Assembly (NCBI GenBank): GCA_009733775.1
Contig: WOGZ01000042.1
Location: 62,001-126,000 of the forward strand
Direction of reading: 5' to 3'
From: Alectoria sarmentosa
Taxonomy: Eukaryota; Ascomycota; Lecanoromycetes; Lecanorales; Parmeliaceae
Length of the DNA stretch: 64,000 bases
Part shown: positions 42,113-55,083 of the stretch, piece after piece
Numbering within the stretch: position 1 is the first letter of the stretch
Layout: each line of letters starts with the position of its first letter
Program-made: the position numbers and the translations under genes
Notes under the pieces: generated by a model
What the model was told of the DNA's origin: nothing
Databases searched by the model: none
Seen by the model: only the letters and a program-made list of their open reading frames with translations

Positions 42113-44941
42113 ATGCGTTGGCTTCTCACCGTACTCGCCGCTGGATCGGCGCTGCGAAGTCTCCCTGTGGAAGCTTCGAAACTCACTCCTCCTGTAGTGC
42201 CTTTGGCTGTCAGGAATCCGTACTTGAGTACTTGGCTGGGCGACGCGAGAGACACACCATGGAATAAATGGCCCATGTTCTGGACTGGAGAAGAGGTGCG
42301 TATCATCAGCTCAGCCGAGCAAACCACTTTGCGCATTTCAAAGAATGCCGAAGTCCCGCTGGACCATCTTGACCTATGAACCTGACATCTGCGCGTACAC
42401 AGATTGGATTCGGGGTGCTTGCTGCTATTCCTGACAGTGGAGATGTATACCCTCTCTTGGGAAGACCCCACGACTCCCTACTTCTCCGAAAGGACAATGG
42501 GTAAAACGAGTGAGCACTGTTGAGTCGCGGAATACTTTGCTTATGCCTCTGTTCTAGATTCAATGTTTCCTTCTGCACCTACCTCGGCAGCACCTTCGAT
42601 GCCTCGACGACCAATCTAACATACCGCATCCCCGCTCCTCGCAGTCACAAGTCGACTAAGCCTCTCGAGATCGTCATCTCTTTTCTTTCGCCCATCACTC
42701 CAACTTCTACCCTTCGTCAATCGATCCCTGCTTCCTATATGACAGTGCATGTCGCGGGTGGATTCGACGTCGATATCTACGTCGATATTAACGGGCAGTG
42801 GGTGAGTGGGGATAGAGCAAGCCAAATTGTCTGGGACTTTGATCAGCAGCAACTCGGAGGCGATAAAGCGTTGAAGACCTGGAAAATCAGAAGAGACACG
42901 GAGTTGCTCTTTTCCGAAATTCGAGATCAAGCCGAATGGGGCACCTTGCATTTCTCTGCGCCATCCGTAGGTCCTTCCAAAGCCGCCAACCGTCCGTCCT
43001 CAGACTGACAGTTGCCAGGATGTCCGTCATGAGTCTGGGACCTCTGGGCTCATACGCCCACGGTTTGCGCGAACCGGTACCCTGCAAAATGCCATTGATG
43101 AAGACTTCCGGGGGATCATGGAAGAAGAGCCCGTCTTTGCGTTCGCCAAGTCCTTCAGCCTGAATTCTTCGTCAGCCTCGTTCGCTCCTAGCGTTGACAG
43201 TGTCATGTTCACGATTGCCCACATTCAGGACCCAGTCGTCCAGTTTGCTGCAGAGCGCGGTCTGACTTTCATGAGACCGCTTTGGGCCTCTTGGTTCTCT
43301 TCAGTCGAGTCACTGCTGGCTTTTCATTACCTCGACTTTCACAATGCTGCGACGCTTGCTAGCAACTACTCGACACAGCTTGCTGAAGATGCCTACGCAT
43401 CCGGAGCAGATGATTACGTCGACATCGTTGCCCTGACCGCGCGGCAGGTAATGGGTGCAACGAGCTTCGCTGGAACCCCTGACAACCCAATCTTGTTCCT
43501 TAAAGAGATTTCCTCCAACGGGAATTGTCAGACCATCGACATCATCTTCCCAGCTTCCCCATTCTTCTTATACACCAACCCTCGCTGGTTGGCATACTTG
43601 CTTGAGCCCATCATCGAGCACACACTCAGCGGCCAATATCCCAACAAATACGCTCTGCACGATCTTGGAGCCCACTTCCCGAATATGACCGGACATCCTG
43701 ACGGGAGGGACGAGTACATGCCAGTAGAGGAATGTGGAAACATCTTGATTGTGGGTCTTGCAATCGTCAACAGCCTTATCTACGATACAGGTGTTGCTGC
43801 TGGCTCGCACTGGGCAAGCCTCGGAAGCCAAAGCTTTGATGCTGACCCAACAACAAGCGCTTTCTCATTGAACGATCTAGAAGAGCGCGAGGGCGTGTTC
43901 GGACTCGACGACTCATGGGGCGGTTCTACGAAAGGACTGAAGCAGGCGCAGAAGTGGGTTACCAGGAGTTATAGGCTTTGGAAACAGTGGACCGGCTACC
44001 TTGTCGAGTTCTCTTTGGAGCCAGAGCATCAGCGTAGGAGAAAGCCCGATCCCGGCAAAGGATCTATCACTAACAACTCATAGTCTCAACCGACGACTTT
44101 GCTGGGCCTCTACAGCTTCAGACCAACCTAGCTCTCAAGGGCATCATTGGCATCAAAGCTATGGAGGGCATCGCCAACGTTGTCGACAACAAGGGGGACG
44201 CAAAGAACTTCAAGGTTTGCGAAGCCATAACTCTTTCCATTGCGATGACCACTAATGAAGGTAATCCAGAACATCTCGGAAACCTACGTCTCCAAGTGGG
44301 AAGAATTTGGCATCTCTCGCGACGGCTCACACGCCAAGCTCGCATACGACTGGTACGGCTCCTGGACAACTCTCTACAATCTCTATGCCGACGCCCTACT
44401 CTGCTTTCACCTCGAGGGAACATCGCTCTCTTCATCGGCAGAAACCGCTGAGCGCCATAATCACCAAGAGCCTTTAGAACCTGGCCACAACACCCTCGAC
44501 TCAAACAGTACTGGCTTCGTTCCCCACCAGGTCTACAAACTCCAATCGGATTGGTATCACGCCGTCCGCCAACGTTACGGCCTGCCCCTCGACAGCCGTC
44601 ACCTCTACACGAAAACTGACTGGGAATTCTTCGCCGCGGCCGTCACCTCAAAATCTGTCCGTTCCGAGATCCTAGAAAGTGTAGCCAAGTGGCTCAACGA
44701 GACCAGCACCGATCGCCCCTTTACGGATCTTCATGAAACCGAGGGTGATGGCGGCTTTCCGGGTGCCCACTTTCTGGCGCGGCCGGTCGTTGGGGGTCAT
44801 TTTGCTTTTTTGACGCTGGGCAAGGCTTGTGGGGGAAAGGCGATGGAAGGGTTGGCTTTTTTGGACGATGGGAGTGAGCTCAAAAACACAGACCTTCGAG
44901 ACCAAGAGGTCGGTTTCGGCTTGGGTGCTGGAGAGTTGTAA
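42113..44941 (+). CDS. gtaA: Glutaminase A-like secreted enzyme (GtaA family)
   Basis: Model: join(42113..42295, 42403..42500, 42558..42966, 43019..44033, 44084..44214, 44270..44941), 835 aa. Seen: signal peptide (about residues 1-22, LLTVLAAGSAL), then the family's order: PLAVRNPYLSTWL near the N-terminus, YMTVHVAGGFDVDIYVDING, ASWFSSVESLLAFHYLDFHNA, ALTARQVMGATSF, DLGAHFPNMTGHPDGRDEYMPVE, and the C-terminal AYDWYGSWTTLYNLYADALL with TKTDWEFFAAAVTS. These match fungal glutaminase A (DUF4964/4965/1793 architecture), an extracellular enzyme that releases ammonia from L-glutamine. All five introns keep frame. Several N-glycosylation sites fit secretion. Specificity within the family is not proven by sequence. 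Confidence 0.92.
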
Positions 44942-45434
44942 GTGAAGTTGGATATAAGTGCCGGAGGTATAAGTGTGAGAGGTTGGATGATGAATGAGGT
45001 TGGACATGAAATGTTTTGGATCATTCCAAGTTTTTCAATACGAATGTATGACCAGATTGATAAGATGGCCGTTGGGTACATATGTAGGAATAACAAAAAG
45101 CCTGCATGTACAACTTTGTAAGTAGCACACCCAGATGGATTCGTTGACAAATGACTGCGTCGTTTGAAAGGTCATCTCACAGGCTGTTCTTCTACCACGA
45201 CATAGGTGGCACGGGAAAGGCTCCGTCAATAGCAATTGCATCGTTTGATGGGTATCTTGCTCATCTCTATGCAACATCGGCAGCAAATCATGGCTTCATC
45301 AATGACAGCATACGAATCATTCTCACGCCATCCCTTGATGCAATATTAGCAACCACAAAGCCTCCCATCTCTACCTCCATTCTATCGCAAACCCTCAGGG
45401 ACTTATATTGCACCAGCAACATTCTAAACCCCGC
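44942..45434. other. Convergent 3' intergenic region
   Basis: Between the glutaminase-like gene and the 552-aa unknown gene. No feature recognised. Confidence 0.4.
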
Positions 45435-47202
45435 TCACAGCTCCTCCCACAGATTTCTCCTCCTCTCCTTTCTTCTCTCCTCGGGCGGCTTCCCATCCTC
45501 CTCCCCCTCCTTCCCCCTCCTCTTCTCCCCTTTCCCGCTCTTCTTCTCCTTCTTCTCACCAGACTTATCCTTCGCCTTCCCACTCCCATCGCTGCCCGAG
45601 GTAATACTCACACTCTCCCCCCCTTCTCCATCGGTCCGCTCGCCTTCGCTGGGCTCTTCCTCGCTCGCAACATTACCGGCAGCGGCCTCTCGACGGCGCC
45701 TGCTTTTGGCACTGTTGACTACAGTCATCAACACGCCCATGCTGCCGGTGCCGCTCCTCTTGGCTAGGCTGCATACTCTATCCGAACTCGGTAGGCTGGG
45801 GCTCGGCAGCTCCTCGCTGGACTGTGCTGGATCATTTAGTCTAAAAGCGGACGGGTCGGGGTCAGGAAGACGATTGCGGATTAGGGACGCGAAGGATTCT
45901 TTGGAAGCGAGAGTGGTGAAGTCTCTGGTTGTTGGCGGGATGCTGTTGGGCAATTGTGCGAGCTTGGATGGTGCAGATGAGGGAGGCGGGGTTGGTGGGC
46001 GAGGGAGAAAGAATGGGATCTTCAGGGGAGATTCCTCAGGAGAATTCGTTGTGCTCTTCAATTCTGCATCATCATCCGTAGCTCTTGCTGCGGTTGCTTC
46101 TCCAGTGGTTTTGCTGTAATGAGACTCTTCGATCGAGGTTTCATTCGGATTAGTGGCTGTCGCTGCTTCGGCGGTACCGCTGTTCTTGTGCTCGTCGGCC
46201 ATGTGTGAAGTATCATTGATAGTAGTATTTTCTGATGAAGCTGATACAGAAACGTAAGATTCGAGCGTGTTGCTACTATCCCGCAGGGACAGTGGCCGTT
46301 CCGCGATGGTGGCGAGGTTCTGCTGCGACCTGACTGGGGAGGAGTCAATGCTGGTAACAGATGAAGATTCGCTTGGATAAGGCGAGATGACTCCTAGAGC
46401 TTCAAGTTGGTCTGGTGCATATCAGTCTGTGAAGAAAACGAGTAAAAGAGTCAGCTTACCCCAGCTGCGGTAGTAGTATCGAAAAGTAGCGAATGGCGCG
46501 TCGAGAGGATCGAGCAAGGCATACTTATAGTAGCGCTGAGGGTGTTTGTCTAGGAGGATTCCTGCATTGACCAGACTGTTCCGTGGGAAGCCACGTCAGT
46601 CGGCTGGCCGCAGTGGAAAATGAACGAACCACTTACTTAATGCCACCTACTGCTTGCTGATGAGACTTTTTCTTGTCAATGCTCGGAGGAATGCCGACAC
46701 TTTGGAGTGTTTGACCATCTGGCCGGATCCGCTTCCTGCCCTTCGATCGAAATACTTTGATCTCCATGACATCGCTCAGATTGTACAGAGCACGATTGTC
46801 GAGACCGGCAGTATCCGGACCAAAGCAGAGGACTCGCCGCTGTAAGGTAACCCCTTTGGCAAGGCCAGAGCTACGACCTGGCTTGAAGAGGCCGAACATC
46901 GTCTTCCCTCGGTAGTCATCGTCCTCGCCACAGCCCCAGCTCACGACCGGGTTGCCATTGAGGTAGAGCTTGAAGTAGTAGAGCAACTTTGGCGGATGAG
47001 GTGGCGAGATGCTGTACGAGAGCCAAAATTGCGAGGACGGGTATGTGGGTATGTAGACCGAAACCAGGGAGTGGTCTTGGTTGACGAGTTTTGGTGCATT
47101 TGAGAACGGATCCGTGGGTGTTGTCGGCGGTGCAAACTCAGGGATGGTCAGAATGTCAAACTGTGAGATGAGGGAGATGGTGATGCTTCGATACGTGGGC
47201 AT
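45435..47202 (-). CDS. Unknown protein, ordered N-terminal half and charged tail
   Basis: Model: complement(join(45435..46411, 46460..46575, 46637..47202)), 552 aa, from MPTYRSITISLISQFD. Seen: an ordered N-terminal region of about 220 residues with aromatic-rich strands (FWLSYSISPPHPPKLLYYFK; LYLNGNPVVSWGCGEDDDYR), then YYKYALLDPLDAPFATFRYY across the first intron. The rest is Ser/Thr/Glu-rich ending in a Lys/Glu/Arg tail (KKEKKSGKGEKRRGKEGEE). The two introns (61 and 48 nt) have consensus ends and keep frame. The N-terminal block looks like a conserved fungal domain of unknown function; I cannot name it. Confidence 0.75.
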
Positions 47203-47630
47203 CTTGGCGTTTGGGTTGATGTGTACTTGTTTGCGATGTTGTTGTAGAGAAATGCAGCTAGATCGGAAAAAATTCCCGTCCATCATTCTCCTTCACACTT
47301 TTGCAACAGATACGAAAATGCTGTGGTGTTCAAACCGTCAAATTGTTAAGGCAATACGCCGCTCCAGCCCTCTTTGATCGTGCATGCATTGCTTGGCCCG
47401 TTTTGGAATTTGATAGGTACGTTGAAGCTCAAGCAAAGCTCAACACCAGATCTTTCAAAGTCAAAAGCCAGAAGTTCTCGTTATCTCATTCGATGAAAGA
47501 GTTTTGAAGCTGGCCGATCCGTCAAGGCTGAAGCCTGAGTTGGATGCCCGTGGCCTCATGAAAGCTTGGCTTGGACCTTCAAGATGGAAATAATACCCAT
47601 ACTCATCTGCATTTCAGCAAATGCAAGCCT
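47203..47630. other. Intergenic region
   Basis: Promoter side of the 552-aa gene and 3' side of med10, both on the minus strand. Nothing specific seen. Confidence 0.4.
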
Positions 47631-48186
47631 TCAAACATCGCCATTCTGCTTCGTCGCCTCCCCTACTACCAAACCATTCCCCGCCAGGATCCTCTCCACG
47701 TCGCCTTTACAATCCGGAATTCCCTTAATCATCTCCTCGGCCAGTATGTCCCTGAAGCCCGCAAAAGCCTCACTCTTCCCTTTCAAGTACTGGTTACTCC
47801 TCTGTACCGCCTCCACAAGCTCTCGCGTGTAAATATCTGGATTGCGACCTTGGTCGATGTAATCTATGATTTCTGGGGGGAGACTTATAGGCAAGGCGGA
47901 GGATGAGGTGGAGAGAGTGGAGAGAGAGGTGGTGAGTTGGTGTCTAGGCAATTGCGGACGGTGATGTTAGCGATAAGTTCTTGGTCAAGGGGGTGGGGCG
48001 GCATACATCTTGCGTACTAGCTGTTGCTGTGTTTCGGGACCTAAGTAGCCATGTACGGCAGATTGGATCTCGAAGAGGTTCTGGATCACGTCTTTGAGGC
48101 GGTCTAGAGCATGCCATTAGCCCATTCTTCTAGAGATGTAGAGGTTGGAGCATACCATCGATTGAGTTGTCTGGCATTGGGGCCAT
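47631..48186 (-). CDS. med10: Mediator complex subunit 10 (Nut2)
   Basis: Model: complement(join(47631..47943, 48007..48103, 48156..48186)), 146 aa, the expected size. Med10 sits in the Mediator middle module, which links activators to RNA polymerase II. Seen: LKDVIQNLFEIQSAVHGYLG in exon 2, and the signature IDYIDQGRNPDIYTRELVE in exon 3, then FAGFRDILAEEMIKGIPDCK. Exon 1 (MAPMPDNSID plus one base) and both introns (52 and 63 nt) have consensus ends and exact phase. Confidence 0.92.
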
Positions 48187-48602
48187 GGCATATGTAAAAG
48201 GAGCAAGAGTGGAGTTGTACAAGCACACCGGAGATAGATTGACGGCTTTGGCCTAGTTTAGCGGCTTCGCTTCAAAGCCAGATGCTTGAGATTCACACCC
48301 ACACACCTCATTGCATAAGGTACTTGTAACATTGAGGGATACTGTTATTGTGGCACTGATGTAGACTTGGTAGATATTTATTAAGAGAGGAAGTACATAA
48401 TTTGACCCTTTGCCCTTTGGCCTAGGCTTTCATTTAGTGAGTCTTTCTCTTCGTTCGCTCAGTGTATCATCTTTTCCTGAACGTGAAAGACCTCTCCATG
48501 TTCTACCTTCGTCTCTACAAGTATAGTACTCTATTTGGAGCCGGATGCGAAGGAGAAGGCCAAAGAACCTTTCTTATTTCTCTTTTTGCCGACCTTTTTA
48601 CA
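48187..48602. other. Intergenic region
   Basis: Between the med10 start and the decayed F-box-like locus, pointing apart. No feature recognised. Confidence 0.4.
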
Positions 48603-49820
48603 ATGGTCAAATTCTCCTACCCAGACATCTCAGGCTCAACAAAACCACTGGCAGCCATGGAAAGTCTCAGCATTGGAGCATCCATTCATGGTTTCGAGGC
48701 TCCAACGACCTTCCCCTTCCAACGCCTCCCAATGCAACTCCAGCTTCTAATGCTCCAGCATATTCTCATATCCCCACCCCAATCCTAAACCCCAACGTCG
48801 CACTTAGCGGCCAAAAGAATCTAGAATGTAGATTCCGGAGCCTATTCCTCCTATTTCGGACAACATTACGAGTTGCAGGATATGTTCCGGGAGCAGAAGG
48901 CTCTTAGTAGCTCCCCCTCCCCGAATGGTCTTACTGCTCAGGCTTTTGACTCGAAGAAGTAATGCTGACTCCGAAATCTCCATTGGTCAAAGGCGAAGAG
49001 AAAGGCCAGCATCAAACCAATATCCGCATGATCTTCATCTGTAAGTTTTTTTAATCAGAAAGGCCTGTCTTTTCTCTATGACCACAATACATTCATGGAC
49101 TCCGAATCCTGGACAGCCCTCTCGTACACGCTGTCGAAATGTCAAGCGGTAGAATGTCAACAATGTGTCAAGAAGAAATCTTCACCTCCTACTCCGATCA
49201 CAGGATATCCAGCCGAGAGCCCCTGCAAATGGAACCTGGCTTTCCAAAAGCATGCCGCGAATATGTATCTGTGGCTCCCTAGTACCAACGACTCTTACTT
49301 TATCAGAGACTGCAAGGAACTGCTCGGAATCGTAAACCGCTTCACGAAGCTCAGAATTTTACGGCTAGATTTTCTTAGTGTTGGCACAGGCTACGAGTAC
49401 AATTGAAATGAAGACGAAAACTCGATGCACTCGCTCCAATCTACCGTTTGGAAAACCATTAAGAAATTACAGGACCCAGCACGACCTGCCGGCGCCTTGC
49501 GCAAAATCGTCTTGACTGGCCTCCTCAAAAATGACTTGAGCTTGTACATCGTGAAGCAGTAAAGGCAATTGCTGGCTCCAAATGGTAGAATTGGAGTTGG
49601 ATGGGGAGCAAAGGGGAAGCGGTACCAGTTGCTTGGTACTTATAGAGTCGGGGAGGCTGCCAAGCGAGAGGATCTGGAACTTTTGTGGATGAAGGTGCCG
49701 GAGGTGGGAGATCGCTTCGCGAGAGAGCATCGGACGACGGGGAGTAGGCGGTTGTTGGCAAAGCGGAAGCCAGAATCGTCTCAATCGCCTACACCTCCAG
49801 AGCCAGAACAAAGTCCATAG
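48603..49820 (+). pseudogene. Decayed F-box-like gene
   Basis: Upstream part: FPFQRLPMQLQLLMLQHIL, resembling the start of fungal F-box-like proteins, ends at TAA (48786-48788), but in another frame the sequence goes on as PILNPNVALSGQKN, the usual continuation, so a frameshift lies near 48775. Downstream part: one frame from about 49060 to 49820 reads LSFLYDHNTFMDSESW and then a long protein, interrupted by TGA at 49404-49406 and TAA at 49560-49562, with clearly coding-like sequence after both (VWKTIKKLQDPARPAGALRK; GAKGKRYQLLGTYRVGEAAK). Two stops plus a frameshift argue for a pseudogene. A GT at about 49398 could splice out the first stop but would change frame. The exon layout between 48790 and 49060 is unresolved. 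Confidence 0.6.
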
Positions 49821-50464
49821 TTCCAAGGCATGCGAACACGGAGACATTTATTACAAACACGGACGATCTTCTGAACCCCGATTGAGGAGGGATCTGGGGA
49901 GAGACGTTTACGACTACTACATATGCCGGCTTGAGATGTTATATACGCACTTTGACAAAATTCTTCTTGGAATGAAAACCAACCCTCTTTTCACGTACGT
50001 ACATTGAGGATCGGGACGGCCCTTTTCGCTCAGAAAACGTATTGACGTCAAGATATTCAGACTCCTCAGCTTGTTACCAATTCTACACTCGTATGAGCGG
50101 CATTTACTCGCCCCCCCTCAGGCGCGGTGGTGGTATATTCCTTTCACTTAGGTTTTCAAAGGGGGGCTGAGCCGCCTTGCTGCCGTGCTGCTCTGGTAAC
50201 GGAGGCCGGTGGGGATATGGCCTAATCTTTCGGCCCAATTTGCAGGCTTGTTGGTTCGATGCAGGTTCGAAGGATTGGTTTCTGTTTGGGTCCCGTCTTT
50301 TCGTACCATGCGGGCTGGTTGGTGCAGGGGTGATGAGCAGTGGTCAAATGTGAAGATGCCAGCCGTAGGCAATACTCGTTGAGTTCGGACATGGAGTACG
50401 TTTGGCTTCCGTACTCTATTCTATACATTCGATACATCCAAGTCCATACCATCACGCTCAAATC
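49821..50464. other. Intergenic region
   Basis: Between the pseudogene and the kinase 3' end. No supported gene. Confidence 0.4.
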
Positions 50465-53400
50465 CTAAACATCCCTGACCCTCATCTCCCTCCCTTTCCC
50501 CTGCGTGCCCGCACCTCCAGACCCACTATCAATCTCCGTCTCGACCATTTCCAGCCCGGAGAGGTCAGGGTAGCGTTTGCTGAAATTCGTCTCCCAATCG
50601 TCGTCAGCACCATCCAACGCCGCTGCCTCTGGAAGCGACTGCTGCTGTTGCAGTCGTGAAGGCAATGCCTTTTTGGCGATGAGCGAAGGGGGTTTAGCTG
50701 GTGACGGTGGTCTGTCGCCTGTTCGTAGAGTTTGGGGTTTCGGTTGAGGCTTGGGTGGGCCAGTTGAGCGGGTAAATGGCTGTTCGGTTGGAGGAGCGCT
50801 GTTGCGCGGAAGGTTCTGGAGTGGGGGTGGTCGAGTTGGAAGCATGTCCTGTGGAGGTTTCGATTTTGGTCGCATTTGCGAGCTTGAGCCGTCCGATGGC
50901 TGCGTTGGAGTCTGACGAGAAGTAGTTCGAGGAGGATGACTAGGCTGGGCTTGCTGAACTCGCTGCTCTTCTGGTGAATCCGTGAAGCGGCCATATCCCG
51001 ATGCAGTCTTTGTTGGTGATGGGGAAGCTCTACCGTTTTCATCAAGCAGCGACTGGACTTTGCTTTGAATAGACGCAGCCTTGTTGTTCAATCCGGCCGG
51101 CCGCCGTTTACCATCATCACCGCCTTCAGCAAGGCGCTGTCGGTAAGCAGCCGCTGCATCAGCGACCCGTTTCTCCTCTTGCGACAGCCGGCGTCGTTCA
51201 AGTTCTCGCCGCATCTCTGGGGGAATCTCTTCAGATTCTTCGAGAGCATTGCCATCGTCACTCCTACCATCTGTAGCCTCAGAGCCTGCGATTGGAGTTA
51301 AATTGTTTCCACGGACAGGTGAACGACTTGAGTCGCGTTGCTCAGAGGCCCCAATATTTGTTTCGAAACGGCGGAAAGCCTCTCCAAAACGGCCAGCAAG
51401 AAGTGATTTAGTTCCTGACAGCGATACTGACGGCATGCTAGCCCTCTTGATATGCCTTGATCCGTTGCTGATCCGTTTTTCCTTTCGTTTCGAAGTATCT
51501 TCCTCTTCCATGGCCTTGAGAAAGTCCACGTTGGAGTCAATCTTGACTGCTTCCTCTCCGTCATTCGCTTCTCCTGTCAAGGCCGATGTCAGAAGTGGAG
51601 CATTGATTGATTGCTGACTTGATTCATCGGGTTTAGATCTCTCTCGAGATAGTCTGCGCAAGAGATTTGGCTTTGATGGTGTCTGGACGCTCGATGGTCT
51701 CGCTTTCGAATTCGCGGACTTCGACCTCTGAACCGTAAAATCTACACCACTAAGGTACGCGGACCGATGCTTCACCTCAAGTGAAGTTTGGTAAGCCTTT
51801 AAGGACTCATCATCCAAGATTTGGGATCGAGATCTATGGCCAAGGAGGTTGGGCCGGTTTTGGCCCATAGCATCAGTCTGAAAGGACACAGCTTCCACTT
51901 CTGATGTATCAGATGCTCTTGGCTGGCTTGAGGACCGGTGCGTTGGAGAAGAAGAGGGAAAGCGAAATATTGGACGATTGGAATTGGCAGTGTTCTGTAG
52001 GGTGGGCGAAGGTGGCGATGGCGATGTCATGGTGCCAGTAGACACCATTGTGGGTCGTCGAGCAGCGGAGTCTTGACGCTTAGGATACTGGAGAGCCTTC
52101 GACTTTGACGTGTCATCAGCGATAGATATTGGCTTTACTTCGAGGCTTGGAGTATGTGCAGGAGGCTTTGACGTAGTTTGAGTGTGAACTCTGGTGGTTG
52201 GTTTCGCCTGAGCAAAAGCGTCGTCTGCTAACGCATCGGTCACGCGTTGACTGATGTCTTTCGAAGGCTTGTTCTTTGCTTCGGGATCAAATGCAAACTT
52301 GCTGCCGGAGTCATGAAGCAATGAGAAGTCGTCCAAAGGAGGGAACCGTACTGAAGGATCATCTGAGGGCAGCGCTTCAGGTACGGTGGTTGAAGCCGCG
52401 TCGAGAGCGACGAATGGATCGTTCGCAACAGCCCTTAAAGGAGATGGACTTGGCTTGGGCTTGTGATCTGCACCGGCTTTGGTCGGCCTTCCACGGCGCA
52501 TTGGAGTAATGTCCGGTATGGTCTGCTTCTCTTCAACGAGAGGCACTTTGAAAGCGCCGGCTGAGGGTGGCGAAGCGACATTTGACTCAGGCGACGGTAG
52601 ATGTTGGTTCCGTCGAGCCTCCGAATGCGTCCGTCCAGCATATATCTGGAAGAGTGAACAAAAAAATTGACCAGGATAGAGAGAAGCGCTTACATCTTTG
52701 ATTGGGATATCTGTGCCTCGTAATAGGCACACCTCGCGTATTACCTGATATATGTTAGGCCGTTGTTGCGGATTCTCTCTCAGCATTTGAGCTGGGACAG
52801 ATTAGCTATACCATTTGGCAACAAACAAGAGGACCGTACCTATCAGCTTCTTTGTTTGATCAGAAAATGAAGGATATCCCGGGAATTTGAAGCTCGCATT
52901 GAGTATCGCCATCTGGCCCTGTTCCTCGAATGGTGTCTTGTAGTAGCAGAGCTTGAATAACAATACCCCAAGGGCCCAGATATCGCTCTTCTCGTCTATT
53001 GGCTGCTTCCGGTAGACATCGATCATTTCAGGACTCCGGTACTGCAGTGTAGTATTTTTCTGTACGTCGTCCTCGATCAACCTACCCTCAACTGCGCTTG
53101 TAGCAGCCGGCCTTGGAGGTGCAGTTGATCCGAAGTCACAGAGCTTGTAACGCCGCGTTGAGCCAGACGTTGTGATGAGGACGTTTTCGACCTTCAGGTC
53201 TCGATGTAGAAGGGGCGGTTTGAGGTAATGCATGCACGCCACGCCAAGGGCAACATCAGAGAAGATCTTTAGGACCTCGGGCTCGGTGAGGCGATTCTGC
53301 AAGCGAGTATTCATGAAATCAATCAATCCTCCGCCATTGCAATATTCCATAAGGAGAAACACTTCGTAGCCTCCTCCCTTCAGTTGCGAAGCGTGAGAGT

Positions 53401-53743
53401 CAATGTAGTTGACAATTTGACGGCGCCCCTTCAGCTTCTTCATTGTCTCCACCTCTGTCCTCATACTAGCCAAAGCCTCCTTGTCAGGTACAGCAACTCT
53501 TTTGAGAACCGCACTGTCATCGCCATCCACAGGTTTTGGTAGTCGAACGAGGTAGACATGGGCGAAACCTCCCTCAGACAGGTATTTCTCTATGACCACT
53601 CTGTGCCCACCCACTTGGACTTTGGTGCCTGGTACGAAAGTCCCACTCGGTATGGCGGGGGCTGCAACGGCGGCAGAAGCTGCAGCGTATACTGGCTGTC
53701 GAACAGGGGCAGCCAAAGGGGGAGGGTTGAAGATTGCAGACAT
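50465..53743 (-). CDS. Ark1/Prk1-family (NAK) serine/threonine kinase
   Basis: Model: complement(join(50465..52645, 52694..52791, 52840..53743)), 1060 aa. Kinase domain at about residues 45-330: glycine loop YLSEGGFAHVYLV, Lys in AVLKRVAV, catalytic HRDLKVENVL, DFG in CDFGSTAPP, YRSPEMID replacing the usual APE, then MLRENPQQRPNIYQV across intron 1. The tail is long and disordered, Pro/Ser-rich with many possible phosphorylation and SH3-binding sites, and ends with a conserved-looking DDWETNFSKRYPDLSGLE. This family regulates the actin-linked endocytic coat by phosphorylating adaptors. The 48-nt second intron is 3n and has no stop, so the unspliced frame also stays open and would insert 16 residues; consensus GTAAGC...CAG ends support removal. 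Confidence 0.93.
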
Positions 53744-55083
53744 TGTGGAGGGAGCGCAGGGATAGGCGGAGTCCTGGCGCGGGTAATTGATTGCTACCGG
53801 GGTTTCATTGGAATGGGTGGGCGGCTTGGCTTCGTGACCATTTCGAGGACGGACAGAAGGAGGCTATTCAACAAAGAGGCCATGTATGGTGCAGCGAAGC
53901 CGCAGGCAGCGTTGAAGATCACTTGCGGCTGTGTCTCGATGTGCCAAGAAACCCCGCCAAGCATTTTGGGCTCCAGCCAATCCTTTGCCACGGCTCAAAA
54001 TCCATCATATAGCCTTGTGGGACGCTGGAATCCCTGACGCGCACAGTGAGAAGATATACTATGGCTGCTGCTTGGAGATCGTGTCTGACCGATGATAAAG
54101 ATTCGGTTGTCTTTCTTCACGGTCTACGTGTTCTACAATCCCAGGCACGAACTTTTTTCCCAACAGAGCAGAGACAATTATCATACAAAGCAGCAGGGCG
54201 CACTCTCGGAGGTACTCAAGAAACTGTCTCGAATATGGGAGCACCGTCTCCTAGCCCGGCCAAGTGGATGTTCACAGTAGGGAGGGGCAACAAGATATTG
54301 TGCAGGTTTGAAGTAATCCCATGTTGACTCGGGGCCTTTGTTTCTGCGACCCTGCGATAAAACATTGCACTCCTTTACTGTACATGAATGGCTTTTCAAA
54401 AACAAACTCTATCAAGGCTGTCGAACATTCCAGAAAACATCCAATGGGACTGAAGGTGCAGGATCGAGTGCTCATTTTCGATATGCACCAGCGTTGCCTA
54501 GAAGTGTGTCGAATGGGTGTAGTCTATACTATCTCTCTTCGTCATACTGTGTCAGGAAGTGGTGATGGAAGACAGGTGTATGCTAGGGATGGTGTGAGGG
54601 TGTTTGATGAATGGCAGCCTTGAAGCTTGAATCCATAAGGATGCAGATTGACACAGCCCCTATTAAAGTCCGCATTTTTAGAGCCACATGGCGCTATCGA
54701 CGTAAGCGCTTAGTTCCCACGGAATTCATGCCACACAGCGGGTACTTAATAAGGTCCCCCCCGCGCAATCCCAAGCCCGGAAGCAGCGACTTGTCAGCCT
54801 CTCAGCCTTACCGAGTCCTCGAACCATTGAAAGAGCACAACACATCCAAACTACCAGAAGAGGTCTTGGCTTTTCTTTGGATGTTGATTCCAAGGCACAA
54901 AGTAACGTAATGCGGTCACATAATGTTGAAGAGATTGATTCCACGAGTCCAATCCATCCTTTCCCTCTCAACGCCAAGCTCACTCAAGGCTTTAATACCG
55001 CTGCCTCACAGTGAGAGTGAGGGTGAGAGTGACAATCAGCCAAAGTACTTATTAAAGATCCAGACCAAGGATTTCCAAAAGCT
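53744..55083. other. Divergent intergenic region, 1.3 kb
   Basis: Between the kinase and mot1. A short GTGAGA/GTGAGG repetitive patch lies at about 55008-55032 just before the mot1 start. Frames of up to 159 codons here have no coding character. Confidence 0.5.

Noticed and set aside
42306..42578. Minus-strand frames within the glutaminase-like gene
   Set aside because: Overlap introns 1-2 and exons of a clearly coding plus-strand gene.
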